Shown one piece after another: positions 9,061 through 18,215 of a DNA stretch of 64,000 bases (within the stretch, counting starts at the first letter, position 1; each line of letters opens with the position of its first letter). Made by a program: the position numbers and the translations under genes. The notes under the pieces are model-generated. The model saw nothing but the letters and a program-made list of their open reading frames with translations, had not been told where the DNA came from and made no database searches. The DNA lies in contig CALJES010000004.1 in NCBI GenBank assembly GCA_938074205.1, forward strand, positions 62,001 to 126,000. Direction: 5' to 3'. This DNA is from an uncultured bacterium. Its GTDB lineage: Bacteria > Armatimonadota > UBA5829.

Positions 9061-11487
9061 CTAATCGGGCCTTATCGGTAGCCAGTCCTCGCCTGTTGCG
9101 ATCAAGTAAACAGGTCCATGAATACCGCCAGGTCCTAAAGTACTGTTTGCGCGCACGGCGATCGTGTTTTCCTCGCCATATTTGATCCAGGGTTCGCCTG
9201 GAGACTCGAACCCAGGAAACCCCAGCAGCGGATGACGATTGTTCTCGTACCTCGTTCTGCCCGTAGCGTCGAAATAAAATGGCCTGCTCTTGAGATCCAT
9301 TCTGGGCATAGCCGTGGTTCGCACGGATTGTTCCCACACTGGCTTGCCGTTAATATAGATCAGCGCTTCTTCGGACACACCGGAAAACCAAACATAAACG
9401 TGCTTGTAGTTCCGCCAGTCCTGAGGCACAACGAAACGCTGCCTATACCAAGCCACCCCTTTATCGGATTTGGAACCGAGAGCCCAAGCCGAATCATCTA
9501 AGCCTACAGCATACCACTGTTGCGTGGTGCCCAGATCCGACGGGTCGGCCTTGACACGCCAAGCGCTGTCTTCGAGCCTTATTGTTTGCAGGGCATTCTG
9601 AGGAAACGAGAGGGCGTGCTTGAGTTCACTAATCCGTTCAGCGAAATCCGGGCGACCTTCTCGGATGTGTGTCACTTTTTCGATGGTTGCTATGCGTTCG
9701 AACTCTTCTACGAGTGCGCGCAGTCTTTCCCGGTCTGAATTCGCGCGCAGCCGGGGTTGGAAGGCGCCGTAGTAGTCTACGAAACCTATCTCTTGGCTAA
9801 TCTGGGAGTAAAGAACAGGCAATCGGGCAAGATCTACCCTACGTGCGGTCACGGGATCTTTAGCCAGACGCCTTGCTTCCTCCATAAGGCGCAGTGCTTG
9901 GTCCAGATACTGCTGTTTCTGGAGGAAAATGATGTCGGGGTAATAGCGTATCCCGCACATAAGCTGGTTTTGATCGGCTGGCTTCTTATGATTTTGCTCC
10001 CAGATATCCCAGAGCATCATTTGATACTTCCACATAGGTTCCGCTGCCTCGCGGAAGTAACCGAAGACGAAGTCTCGCATCAGATCCTTGGTTTTAAGCG
10101 ACGGATCCCACAGCTTCTTTGCCCAAACCCAGCTCCGCATCGCGGCATTTTCTCCGCCAGGACTTTGATATGCACCCTGGAGCATAATGCCCTTGGCTCC
10201 GTGCTGGATGAGTATCTCAATGTCGCGGTCTACTACCTGCCAGTTTGGCATCGGAACAGGATAATGGTGGAAATTGACCGTGTAATGCCAAATTGTGGTG
10301 TTGGCTCCTATGGCATGCCAACCCTTCATCGCTGATTTGAACTGGTCGGTTTCCAAGACTGTCAGGAACGGGCGCTTCCACGCGTGACGATCGGTGCACA
10401 GCTGCACAACCACGCGTTCGCTGGGTCGAATGTTCTTCGGCGGTTTAACCGTGCCCATATACGCCAGCGTAGATACCTTCACATGCGGAAACTCGTCCTT
10501 TATCGCTTCGGCGACCTTGTTGCAGAAAAGTATCAAGCTAGCAGCTGGCGTACCCTCCGGCAGGTCTATCTTCTTACAGTTCGCGCACTCACAGTAGCCT
10601 GTGCAGTCGTTCTGTGAGATACTTATCAGTTCACAATTCGGGAAGTCGCGAAGCCTAGCCTTTACTTTGTCGATGGTGATTTTGAGAACATCGGGGTTCG
10701 TTAGACAAAGCTGGGTGGCTTTGCGTCGGCCGCCTACAAGTGAGAAGTACTCCGGGTGGTCCTTGAAGTACTGATCTTCCGGAACTAGCCAGTCGAATGA
10801 GTGTCCAAACCATGCGTAGTCTGTGACTCCGCCCCATTCTTCAGGAATCTTCACCAGCGGGGCGTTGGTTCTGTTTCGAAGTGCCCAGTCCGGGTCGAAC
10901 GCGTCCCAGTAAAACGGGTCTCGTATGTCGAGGACAGGCTTGTAAGTCCGCGGCACTATTGCAACCCTCAGGTTTCTCACATGCGGAATGTCCGGATCGT
11001 ACCGGTCGTACCACCTGCAGCCCAGGTCTTCTTCGAGCAGGGCATAGACCGCGTTTATCGGTCCTCGCCGCCTGCCGCCGACCAGAAATAAGTTGACGTT
11101 CTCCTGGAGAATGGCGTAGCCTTCGTCGCCCAGGTCAGGCAGGTTCCTAGAGCCGAGCAGTTTCGTGTGACCTATGCTGATGAATGGCGTGCCGGGCCTT
11201 AGCTGACTTTCTCGAACTATAGGTAACTCAGCGGAAGTCATTTCGTGAAGCCACTGAGCCAGCTCCTCAGCCGCCTTCGTCTCCTGCGATGAGGGCTGGT
11301 TCGGTACGACTATCACATACTCAGTCTGCCCATCATGCGCAAGCGTGATTACAGGTCCCGGCTTGCCCTTGGGTTTGAGAGCATTCCGCCAGCTTGATCC
11401 CGCGAGCGCAGAGGCAATAGAGTTCTGCTGGGACAAAGCTAAAGTTACAACAATAAAGTGTACGAATGCGACAGGTCGATTAGCCAA
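9061..11487 (-). CDS. Exported DUF4838 family glycan-acting protein
   Basis: Protein of 808 aa with an N-terminal hydrophobic signal segment (about residues 7-25). An alpha-glucuronidase N-terminal-like domain follows (AAEELAQWLHEMTSAELPIV, then ISIGHTKLL), then the DUF4838 barrel with WFGHSFDWLVP and a CTGYCECANC cluster. The C-terminus is a GH2-like jelly roll (YRQRFVVPQDW, then LIYINGKPVWEQ). DUF4838 proteins are relatives of retaining hexosaminidase/glucuronidase barrels, but the substrate is unknown. The start is TTG at 11487 behind GGAGGTGA. It lies 58 bp after the sulfatase gene on the same strand, so the two are likely co-transcribed and act on the same sulfated or acidic glycan. Confidence 0.83.
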   Translation of the reverse strand: MANRPVAFVHFIVVTLALSQQNSIASALAGSSWRNALKPKGKPGPVITLAHDGQTEYVIVVPNQPSSQETKAAEELAQWLHEMTSAELPIVRESQLRPGTPFISIGHTKLLGSRNLPDLGDEGYAILQENVNLFLVGGRRRGPINAVYALLEEDLGCRWYDRYDPDIPHVRNLRVAIVPRTYKPVLDIRDPFYWDAFDPDWALRNRTNAPLVKIPEEWGGVTDYAWFGHSFDWLVPEDQYFKDHPEYFSLVGGRRKATQLCLTNPDVLKITIDKVKARLRDFPNCELISISQNDCTGYCECANCKKIDLPEGTPAASLILFCNKVAEAIKDEFPHVKVSTLAYMGTVKPPKNIRPSERVVVQLCTDRHAWKRPFLTVLETDQFKSAMKGWHAIGANTTIWHYTVNFHHYPVPMPNWQVVDRDIEILIQHGAKGIMLQGAYQSPGGENAAMRSWVWAKKLWDPSLKTKDLMRDFVFGYFREAAEPMWKYQMMLWDIWEQNHKKPADQNQLMCGIRYYPDIIFLQKQQYLDQALRLMEEARRLAKDPVTARRVDLARLPVLYSQISQEIGFVDYYGAFQPRLRANSDRERLRALVEEFERIATIEKVTHIREGRPDFAERISELKHALSFPQNALQTIRLEDSAWRVKADPSDLGTTQQWYAVGLDDSAWALGSKSDKGVAWYRQRFVVPQDWRNYKHVYVWFSGVSEEALIYINGKPVWEQSVRTTAMPRMDLKSRPFYFDATGRTRYENNRHPLLGFPGFESPGEPWIKYGEENTIAVRANSTLGPGGIHGPVYLIATGEDWLPIRPD

Positions 11488-11545
11488 AATTAGGTCACCT
11501 CCGCCTCGTGGGTTATTCGTAATTCGGATAAGCAGTCAACGCAGG

Positions 11546-13084
11546 CTATTCCGTCCGTACGTTCAACGCATTGGGGTATGCGCGACGTACCAGCGCCAGT
11601 TGTGCTCTGATCACTCTTTCGGCGCGGGCATTCTCCTCCTCAGGCGAGCAGATGTTCCGCAAGTGCCTTTCCATTTCTCGGAACTTATCAGGATACTTAT
11701 CAGTCAGGTTGACGAGTTCATTAGGGTCATTCTCTAGGTCGAAGAGTTGATGAGGCGCGTCAATGTAGTAGATAAGTTTCCAATTGTCTTTCCTGATCAT
11801 ATAGTGGCTTGCTCTCTTGCCATGCCCATGATATTCCGCGAAAACTATTCGGTTCGGATCGTCGCGCTTGATTTCCTGGAGCGGCGTACCCTTCCAAGAC
11901 CGCGGTCTCACGGCATCTAGTCCGAGAACTCGGAACATAGTCGCGTTCAAGTCAAGAAGGTCGACGGGCGTTCGAACCCTGGTTCCGGGCTTGAACCCCG
12001 GACCAGCCACTATCAGCGGTACTGACACTGCATCCTCATAGAGCGTGCATTTTCGCCACATCCCGAACTTGCCCAACATTTCGCCATGGTCGGACGTGTA
12101 GACCACTAACGTCCTGCTGCTTAGACCGGTCTTATTGAGTGTGGACAGCAGCTTGCCTAGCATTCGGTCGACGAACGTTACCTTGCCGAAGTACCCCCGC
12201 CTGTTGCCAGCGATATTTTCTAGAGTCCAGTCCGGGTGATCCTCTTCAAAATGCAGGTGGTGATCCATCACGAACGGGTGTTTAGCCGATTCCTGTTCCC
12301 TTGCATATCGGGGCATATCTGTCTTCGGATACAAAGCCCAGTCTTCGAGAAGACACGTATGTGGAAAGTGGGGGCTTCCGACGTTAACTGTCAGAGTCCA
12401 CGCTGTACCGTGGGCGTTCAGGCGCCGTCCCGTGGTGGTAATCCAGTTTACGGCCTTGTCTATAAGGTGGGCGTCATGGACGCAAGCATCTTCCCGCGGG
12501 CCGTATTCGGTTGCCACATAATGCGCCCCTACGCGGATTGCTACAGGCTTGCGTTGGATATTGCAGTCGCCAGGAGGTCGCCTGTTTCCCGGAGAGATTA
12601 TCTCGCGGAACCCAGACCGATCAGAATGACAATACGTGTCCATCTTACCTATATAAGCCGTGTACACGCCTGCGTCTGCCAGCACCCGACCGTAGGTCGG
12701 GAATATCCAGCCTGGATACTCCGGGTTGTTGTAGCGTTCTTGGTATACGCTGCAATTTGAGTACGCCTGGACCTCATGGTTTCTGAGCCCGCTCATAAAG
12801 CTCGACCGGCTCGGCATACACAAGGGCGACGGGCAATACGCGTGTTCGAATACTACTCCTCGCCTTGCCATCTCTTGCATGTTAGGTGTATGCAGAAAGT
12901 CCGGGTAGCCGGGACAAGGATAAACGGATGAATAGCGCGGGTTGTGCTCGTCCGACATCAGAATCAGCACATTTCTAGGGGGCTCCGCACTTTCTGCAGC
13001 AGCCATTGGCTCAGATAGCACATAGGCCGCGGTTCCTATGGCAGTGCCGGCTTTCTTTAGGAACTCTCGTCGTGTAATGCGCAT
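11546..13084 (-). CDS. Tat-exported sulfatase
   Basis: Type I sulfatase (alkaline-phosphatase superfamily), 512 aa, removing sulfate esters from a glycan. The cysteine-type signature CMPSR starts at Cys89, the residue to be converted to formylglycine. Metal ligands are seen in MSDEH (43-47) and TSDHGEMLG, and the C-terminal LFDLENDPNELVNL motif is typical. The N-terminus MRITRREFLKKAG is a twin-arginine signal, which decides the start at 13084; the frame is open 52 codons further upstream. The protein would be exported folded, after maturation in the cytoplasm. No functional formylglycine-generating enzyme is found in this window. It is divergent from the GH4 gene across 144 bp and upstream of the DUF4838 gene. 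Confidence 0.92.
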   Translation of the reverse strand: MRITRREFLKKAGTAIGTAAYVLSEPMAAAESAEPPRNVLILMSDEHNPRYSSVYPCPGYPDFLHTPNMQEMARRGVVFEHAYCPSPLCMPSRSSFMSGLRNHEVQAYSNCSVYQERYNNPEYPGWIFPTYGRVLADAGVYTAYIGKMDTYCHSDRSGFREIISPGNRRPPGDCNIQRKPVAIRVGAHYVATEYGPREDACVHDAHLIDKAVNWITTTGRRLNAHGTAWTLTVNVGSPHFPHTCLLEDWALYPKTDMPRYAREQESAKHPFVMDHHLHFEEDHPDWTLENIAGNRRGYFGKVTFVDRMLGKLLSTLNKTGLSSRTLVVYTSDHGEMLGKFGMWRKCTLYEDAVSVPLIVAGPGFKPGTRVRTPVDLLDLNATMFRVLGLDAVRPRSWKGTPLQEIKRDDPNRIVFAEYHGHGKRASHYMIRKDNWKLIYYIDAPHQLFDLENDPNELVNLTDKYPDKFREMERHLRNICSPEEENARAERVIRAQLALVRRAYPNALNVRTE

Positions 13085-13228
13085 ATTGCGATTCACCACT
13101 CGCCTTTGCATTGGACGTGCGCACGAGTAAATCCTGCAACCAAGGCCAGTTGGGTGCAGGAACGGGGCGGTCAACCTGCTAACAAAACCTTGGCTAAGAT
13201 ACCTGTGCAGCAGGAAAGGAGTACAACC

Positions 13229-14539
13229 GTGGCAGGTCAATCTGTAAAGATCGTCTCCATAGGCGCCGCCAGCATATTTGGGCGCGGCATCCTGGCGGAC
13301 GTATTCGGTTCCCCGGAGTTCAACCAGCTCGATACCACGCTCGTGCTGGTCGACATCAATCCAGAAGCTCTGGACCGAATATACAGACTAGGCCTTCTGA
13401 TGAAGGAGCATCTCGGTTCCAAGGTAAAACTTGAGGCAACAACCGATCGATTAGAGGCGCTACCTGGAGCAGACTACGTTATAACCTCGGTCGCCATTCT
13501 TCGCTACGAGTTATGGGAGCAAGACTTCCGGGTACCGCTTGCATTTGGATTTAAGCACGTCCTTGGCGAAAACGGCGGGCCGGGCGCCATATTCCACGCG
13601 CTGCGCAACTACGAGCTAGTGCTTCCTATTGCGCGCGACATGGAGCGGTTGTGCCCCGATGCGCTGCTTCTCAACTTTACTAATCCTGAACCGAGGATAG
13701 TCAAGGCGATTTCGGAGCTGACAGACATTAGGTGCGTCGGGTTGTGCCATGGGGTGCAGAGTTCCAGAGAGGGTGTCTCAGAGATCCTAAACAGGCCCAT
13801 AGACGAGCTCGAGATAATCGCAGGCGGTCATAACCATTTCTTCTGGGTCACCAAAATCACAGACAGGAAAACCGGCGAAGACCTCTATCCTGCTCTTCGC
13901 AAACGCATCCTTGAAGATCCGGATTGCCCTCAGGCTCCCCCGCTTGTGAGGAAGATGGTGGAGATCTTCGGACTATACACCTACCCCTCCGATGACCACA
14001 TCGGCGAATATCTACAATTCGCAAGCGAGTTTACAGGGGTGCTTTGGCACTATGGGTTGGAAACAAAACATGTGCCGCGTGAGGGGCTGAAGCCTGAGCC
14101 GTGGCCTTATGAGGACTATATCGCGGGTCGAAGGCCGGTTGATGATGAACTCACTCGTAAGACTGGTGAAATCGCTATACCGATCATTCTCGACATAGAG
14201 CTCGATCGCAAACAGTGGGAATGTGCGGTCAACGTCCCCAACGATGGTCTCTACATCGAGAACTTGCCGGACTACATGGTCGTAGAGGTGCCGGCTGTTG
14301 TTGACCGTAAAGGTGTCCACCCGGAAAAGATAGGTCCGCTGCCGGACGCTTTGGCTACCTATTGCAGCCGTCAGGGCGTCATACAGAAGCTGTTGGTGGA
14401 AGCATACGCAAAGCGCTCCAAGAATCTACTGCTTCAATGTTTGCTCTTGGATCCTGTGGTGGACAGTGTCTCAAGGGCAGAGAAGATGCTTGACTACATG
14501 CTTGACCTTCAGCGGGACTTTCTGCCGGAGTTTAAGTAG
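13229..14539 (+). CDS. Glycoside hydrolase family 4 (alpha-galactosidase/alpha-glucosidase type)
   Basis: NAD+- and Mn2+-dependent cytoplasmic glycosidase, 436 aa. The N-terminal Rossmann fold (SIGAASIFGRG), a LVDINPEALDR acidic strand end, NFTNPEP, the metal-binding GLCHGVQ with Cys and His, and GGHNHFFW match GH4. The family hydrolyses alpha- or beta-glycosides through transient oxidation at C3; the exact substrate cannot be read here, and galacturonidase is also possible. The start is GTG at 13229 with AAAGGAG at 13215-13221; the frame continues upstream to 13106 without family character. It is divergent from the sulfatase and probably shares its regulation. Confidence 0.9.
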   Translation: MAGQSVKIVSIGAASIFGRGILADVFGSPEFNQLDTTLVLVDINPEALDRIYRLGLLMKEHLGSKVKLEATTDRLEALPGADYVITSVAILRYELWEQDFRVPLAFGFKHVLGENGGPGAIFHALRNYELVLPIARDMERLCPDALLLNFTNPEPRIVKAISELTDIRCVGLCHGVQSSREGVSEILNRPIDELEIIAGGHNHFFWVTKITDRKTGEDLYPALRKRILEDPDCPQAPPLVRKMVEIFGLYTYPSDDHIGEYLQFASEFTGVLWHYGLETKHVPREGLKPEPWPYEDYIAGRRPVDDELTRKTGEIAIPIILDIELDRKQWECAVNVPNDGLYIENLPDYMVVEVPAVVDRKGVHPEKIGPLPDALATYCSRQGVIQKLLVEAYAKRSKNLLLQCLLLDPVVDSVSRAEKMLDYMLDLQRDFLPEFK

Positions 14540-14574
14540 AGAGCTACGACCAAGAACTGCAGAACGTAGAATTG

Positions 14575-14622
14575 CCGGGGCTCCGCACGGCCTATGGCTG
14601 GAGTGGTTGCTCGGAGCTCCGG
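14575..14622. terminator. Hairpin between convergent GH4 and comM genes
   Basis: CCGGGGCTCCG (14575-14585) pairs with CGGAGCTCCGG (14612-14622) over 11 bp with one G-U pair; the loop is 26 nt. It abuts the comM stop codon and could stop transcription from both sides, though neither strand has a long T run. Confidence 0.55.
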
Positions 14623-16158
14623 TCAACCCCAGTACTTACGGTCTAGGCTGCGATACTGAAGTGCTTCAGCCAAGTGCTCAATGCGAATGCGTTCAGAACC
14701 GCTCAGATCAGCAATTGTCCGGCTGAGCTTGAGAATACGATCGAACGCCCTCGCCGAAAGCCTAAGCTGTTCCACGCCCTGTTTAAGCATGGCTTCGGCG
14801 TCCGCGTCGAGCTTGCAGAATGTTTTCAGGTGCCGACTGGTCATTTGTGCGTTGCAGTAAATCTTGGTTCCAGCAAATCTTGCCTGCTGTGTCTCCCGCG
14901 CCTGGCACACTCTTTGTCTTATCTTGTCGGATGGCTCCCCGGGCGTCTTGCCCATCAATTCATCTTGTCGTAAGCGCGGCACCTCTATGTGTATGTCAAT
15001 ACGATCCAGCAGGGGACCCGAGATCTTTTGTACGTATTTGTGGATCATATTGGGTGTACAGGTGCACGGCTTCAGATGATCGTTGAAAAACCCGCAAGGA
15101 CAAGGGTTCATCGCAGCGACAAGCATAAAACAAGCCGGGTAGGTGAGCGATGCCTGGGCTCTGGCTATGGTTACCTTTCCGTCCTCTAACGGCTGACGCA
15201 TAACTTCGAGAACGTCCCTCTTGAACTCCGGTAGCTCATCGAGAAACAGAACGCCGTGATGCGCCAAACTCACCTCCCCAGGTCGTGGATACGTGCCGCC
15301 GCCTGTCAGACCGGCGTTGGATATGCTGTGATGAGGAGAGCGAAACGGGCGGCGCGTTATCAAAGCTTCATTCGGGCTCAGCAAGCCACAAACGCTGTAG
15401 AGTTTGGTAACTTCCAACGCCTCATCCATACTCAGCGGCGGAAGAATTGTGGGCAGGCGGCGTGCAAGCATCGTCTTACCGCTTCCGGGCGGACCTATCA
15501 TCAGCAAGTTGTGACCACCTGCCGCCGCCACTTCCAGAGCTCTCTTAGCCGTTTCCTGACCCTTTACGTCGGCAAAGTCAACATCGTAAGCGGGATCGGC
15601 CAAGCCTTCCAGCTCGTTAGGGTCAAATACTGCTGGCAACATGTGTTCCGGCTCGTTCAAAAGCTCAACTACCTCAGTCAAGTTCTGCACAGGATATACG
15701 TCGATTCCCCCGACAATAGCCGCTTCCTTCACGTTGCACGCTGGCACTATGATCCTTTTGAAATTCTGCTCCTTGGCGCTTAAAGCTATCGGCAGGACCC
15801 CGCTCACGCCACGCACCGACCCATCCAGACTAAGTTCGCCTAGTATTATCGTGTCCTCCAGCGAATTTCCGACTATCTGACCTGAGGCGGCTAATATGCC
15901 TACTGCAATAGGCAAGTCAAAGGACGGCCCTTCCTTGCGGATATCAGCAGGAGCTAAGTTTATGGTGATCTTTCGCGAGGGGAACTGCAGGCCGCTGTTT
16001 TTAATAGCTGTACGGACGCGGTCAATGGATTCGCGAACAGCAGCGTCGGGCAAACCGACAATAGTAAAGCCCGGCAGCGCGGCTGCGAGATCGACCTCTA
16101 CGTCCACCGGGTATGCATCTATGCCGTTTAAGGCGCTGGAGTTAACGTGTGCAAGCAT
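14623..16158 (-). CDS. comM: YifB/ComM family Mg-chelatase-like AAA+ ATPase
   Basis: Hexameric helicase of the ComM group, which promotes branch migration during integration of incoming DNA in natural transformation. The N-terminal ChlI-like domain (GLPDAAVRESIDRVR, then INLAPADIRKEGPSFDLPIA) precedes an AAA+ core with Walker A GPPGSGKTMLA and a LFLDELPEF Walker B. A four-cysteine zinc-like insert (NPCPCGFFND...CTC) and a C-terminal Mg_chelatase_C domain complete it. 511 aa is typical. The ATG at 16158 is chosen over a GTG six codons upstream because GGGAAGGAT sits correctly in front of it. Convergent with GH4. Confidence 0.95.
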   Translation of the reverse strand: MLAHVNSSALNGIDAYPVDVEVDLAAALPGFTIVGLPDAAVRESIDRVRTAIKNSGLQFPSRKITINLAPADIRKEGPSFDLPIAVGILAASGQIVGNSLEDTIILGELSLDGSVRGVSGVLPIALSAKEQNFKRIIVPACNVKEAAIVGGIDVYPVQNLTEVVELLNEPEHMLPAVFDPNELEGLADPAYDVDFADVKGQETAKRALEVAAAGGHNLLMIGPPGSGKTMLARRLPTILPPLSMDEALEVTKLYSVCGLLSPNEALITRRPFRSPHHSISNAGLTGGGTYPRPGEVSLAHHGVLFLDELPEFKRDVLEVMRQPLEDGKVTIARAQASLTYPACFMLVAAMNPCPCGFFNDHLKPCTCTPNMIHKYVQKISGPLLDRIDIHIEVPRLRQDELMGKTPGEPSDKIRQRVCQARETQQARFAGTKIYCNAQMTSRHLKTFCKLDADAEAMLKQGVEQLRLSARAFDRILKLSRTIADLSGSERIRIEHLAEALQYRSLDRKYWG

Positions 16159-16375
16159 CGAACCGATCCTTCCCACCTATTTTGGCCATTATAGGAATGG
16201 GTGTGTTGGGATGTCAACGAACTAGTACAACAGGGTTTTGTTGCTTGCCCCGATTTGAGCGCGCCGCAATCAAGCCTCGACTCAGCTGCTTGACTCACGC
16301 TTAAAGACTAACTTACAATGCTTTGGTTTTAGCAGTAGCGGGAGGTTTGGTGCTATCTTTAGAATAGTCCTTGCT

Positions 16376-18094
16376 TTGCTTATCTTGGTGCTAATTATCC
16401 CCAGTTTTTCGAATGCCGGCGAGGATATCTTTCTTAGAGATCGCCTCGGCAGGCCGCTTGCACCTGCACAGATCGACAGGGTGAGCATTCGACAGACCTG
16501 TGGAGACTGCCACGACGTAGACCAGTCAGCGCGATCTCTGCATTTCAATAAATCTGAACCAGCTCCAGATCCAGAAGCTAGCGATTGCCTCTCTTGCCAC
16601 CTTCCGAAAAAGAACGCTTTCGCACCTAATGGAATGCTCACGAAGACCGTCGCTCTGAAATCGGCCCAGAGCTGCATAGATTGTCACTCCGACGTGGCTG
16701 ACGAAGTTGCCCAAAGCCCCCACGGACGCCCGGACAAACGCGCAGGTGATCATCCTACGTGTGTCACTTGTCACGGTGGCAACCCTCACGATATCCAGCC
16801 GATTTCGGCCCTTAGTCGTAAGTCCAAGGTTGAGCTGTGCAGCTCTTGTCACTCGCGGCTGGAGCTGATGAGCAGATATCAGTTGAGTTCAGATGCAGTT
16901 TCCTCATACGAGCAGAGTTTCCACGGCAAAGCTTTCATTCGGTTCGGAAAGCAGAACTCGGCCGTGTGTACAGACTGCCACGAATACCACGGCGTGCTGG
17001 ATCTGAGAAAACAAGACGCTGGGCGATTAGTTAAGGTGTGTACGCAGTGCCACCCCAGAGCGGGAGAGAGCTTTGCGGTCTCGGGAGCGAGTCATTTGCG
17101 CCTTAGGATTGAGAGGTCTCTCTTACTTAGGCTTGAAGACCTCTTTTTCAAGGCGCTTACGCTGGGAGTGATGTTACTTCTTTTGGGAATAGTGGCTTTA
17201 GATCTGAGAAGAAAAGCTCTCAGCAGAAACTATATTCCGAAATCTGGACGGGCAATTGCTCTGCTCGTGGCGGCAAGCTTCTGTTGCATGGTCGCCGGGA
17301 TAGCTATGGCAATCTTTGGTATCAGGGGAGCTGAATGGGCTTGGTTGGCAGCCGTTGGTCTGATAATATCTGCATTCGTTTCTTGGGTTGCTCAGCGGGA
17401 ACCGACAAAGAAGCAAGAACGGGTCTATCAACGGTTCAACCTTACATTCCGCGCTCAGCACTTCTGCCTGATGATAAGCTTCACGGTGCTCGTTCTGACG
17501 GGAATGCCGCTAAAGTTCGCGCACGTGGGATGGTCGCACTATCTTCACATACTCTTCGGCGGATTTGACGGCGCGCGCATTGCTCACAGGGTTGCAGCGG
17601 TCATACTAACGTGTACATGGGTATGGCACGGATTTTATCTTCTCTATCTTTGGTGGAAAGCAGGATTTAGCTTTAAGTCTTGGACTATGTGGCCTACTAA
17701 ACAGGACTTTATCGATTTTTTCCAGACTATCAAGTTCGGCTTTGGTTTATGCCCTGAACCGCCCAAATACGGCCGCTTTAACTGGAAAGAAAAGTTCGAC
17801 TACTTTGCAGTTTACTGGGGAATGCCGATAATGGTTGTTTCCGGATTGGTACTGTGGTTCCCCGTGTACTTCGGAAACCGTCTAACCGATCTCGGAATCG
17901 CCGTGGCCTACATTGCGCACAGCGACGAAGCCCTGTTGGCATTCTTGGCCATCCTAATGTGGCACCTTTATAATACTCACTTTGATCCGGATCACTTCCC
18001 GATGAGCTCCGTGTGGTATTCAGGAGTGCTGACCGAATCCGAGATGGAGCGTGAACATCCGCTAGAGAAAGCGCAGATTGACGGAAGTAGCTGA
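16376..18094 (+). CDS. Seven-haem cytochrome c fused to a membrane cytochrome b
   Basis: Respiratory electron carrier. After a signal sequence come seven CxxCH sites (CGDCH, CLSCH, CIDCH, CVTCH, CSSCH, CTDCH, CTQCH), spread over about 200 residues with extra His residues (SLHF, SPHG, SFHG) that can be distal ligands. The second half has about seven hydrophobic helices like cytochrome b561 or formate dehydrogenase gamma subunits, with likely haem ligands in RAQHF, AHRV, VWHGF and MWHLYNTHF. It probably moves electrons between quinol and periplasmic acceptors. No partner reductase is adjacent. The first standard start is TTG at 16376, but this leaves a signal peptide without basic residues; an AUC at 16355 behind GGGAGGT (16340-16346) fits better. 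See findings. Confidence 0.85.
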   Translation: MLILVLIIPSFSNAGEDIFLRDRLGRPLAPAQIDRVSIRQTCGDCHDVDQSARSLHFNKSEPAPDPEASDCLSCHLPKKNAFAPNGMLTKTVALKSAQSCIDCHSDVADEVAQSPHGRPDKRAGDHPTCVTCHGGNPHDIQPISALSRKSKVELCSSCHSRLELMSRYQLSSDAVSSYEQSFHGKAFIRFGKQNSAVCTDCHEYHGVLDLRKQDAGRLVKVCTQCHPRAGESFAVSGASHLRLRIERSLLLRLEDLFFKALTLGVMLLLLGIVALDLRRKALSRNYIPKSGRAIALLVAASFCCMVAGIAMAIFGIRGAEWAWLAAVGLIISAFVSWVAQREPTKKQERVYQRFNLTFRAQHFCLMISFTVLVLTGMPLKFAHVGWSHYLHILFGGFDGARIAHRVAAVILTCTWVWHGFYLLYLWWKAGFSFKSWTMWPTKQDFIDFFQTIKFGFGLCPEPPKYGRFNWKEKFDYFAVYWGMPIMVVSGLVLWFPVYFGNRLTDLGIAVAYIAHSDEALLAFLAILMWHLYNTHFDPDHFPMSSVWYSGVLTESEMEREHPLEKAQIDGSS

Positions 18095-18154
18095 CGTTCG
18101 AAGCATAGTTATAGTTAGTGTTACGCCCCCGACGTCGAGGAGAACACAAACCGA

Positions 18155-18181
18155 GCTGGCGGGAGCAATTTCTCCGCCAGC
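18155..18181. terminator. Hairpin between convergent cytochrome and GH172 genes
   Basis: GCTGGCGG starting at 18155 pairs with CCGCCAGC ending at 18181; with one bulged G the stem extends by two more pairs around a CAATTT loop. It lies between two convergent stop codons. On the minus strand it is followed by TCGGTTTGTGTT, a weak T-rich tail. Confidence 0.55.
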
Positions 18182-18215
18182 CCGGCACTTATGAGGCCTC
18201 GCAAAATATTTCGCC

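Noticed and set aside
9757-10335. Open frame of 192 codons on the plus strand
   Set aside because: Antisense to the DUF4838 gene, with no family character.
15256-15783. Open frame of 175 codons opposite comM
   Set aside because: Antisense to the AAA+ core with clear Walker motifs; no independent evidence.
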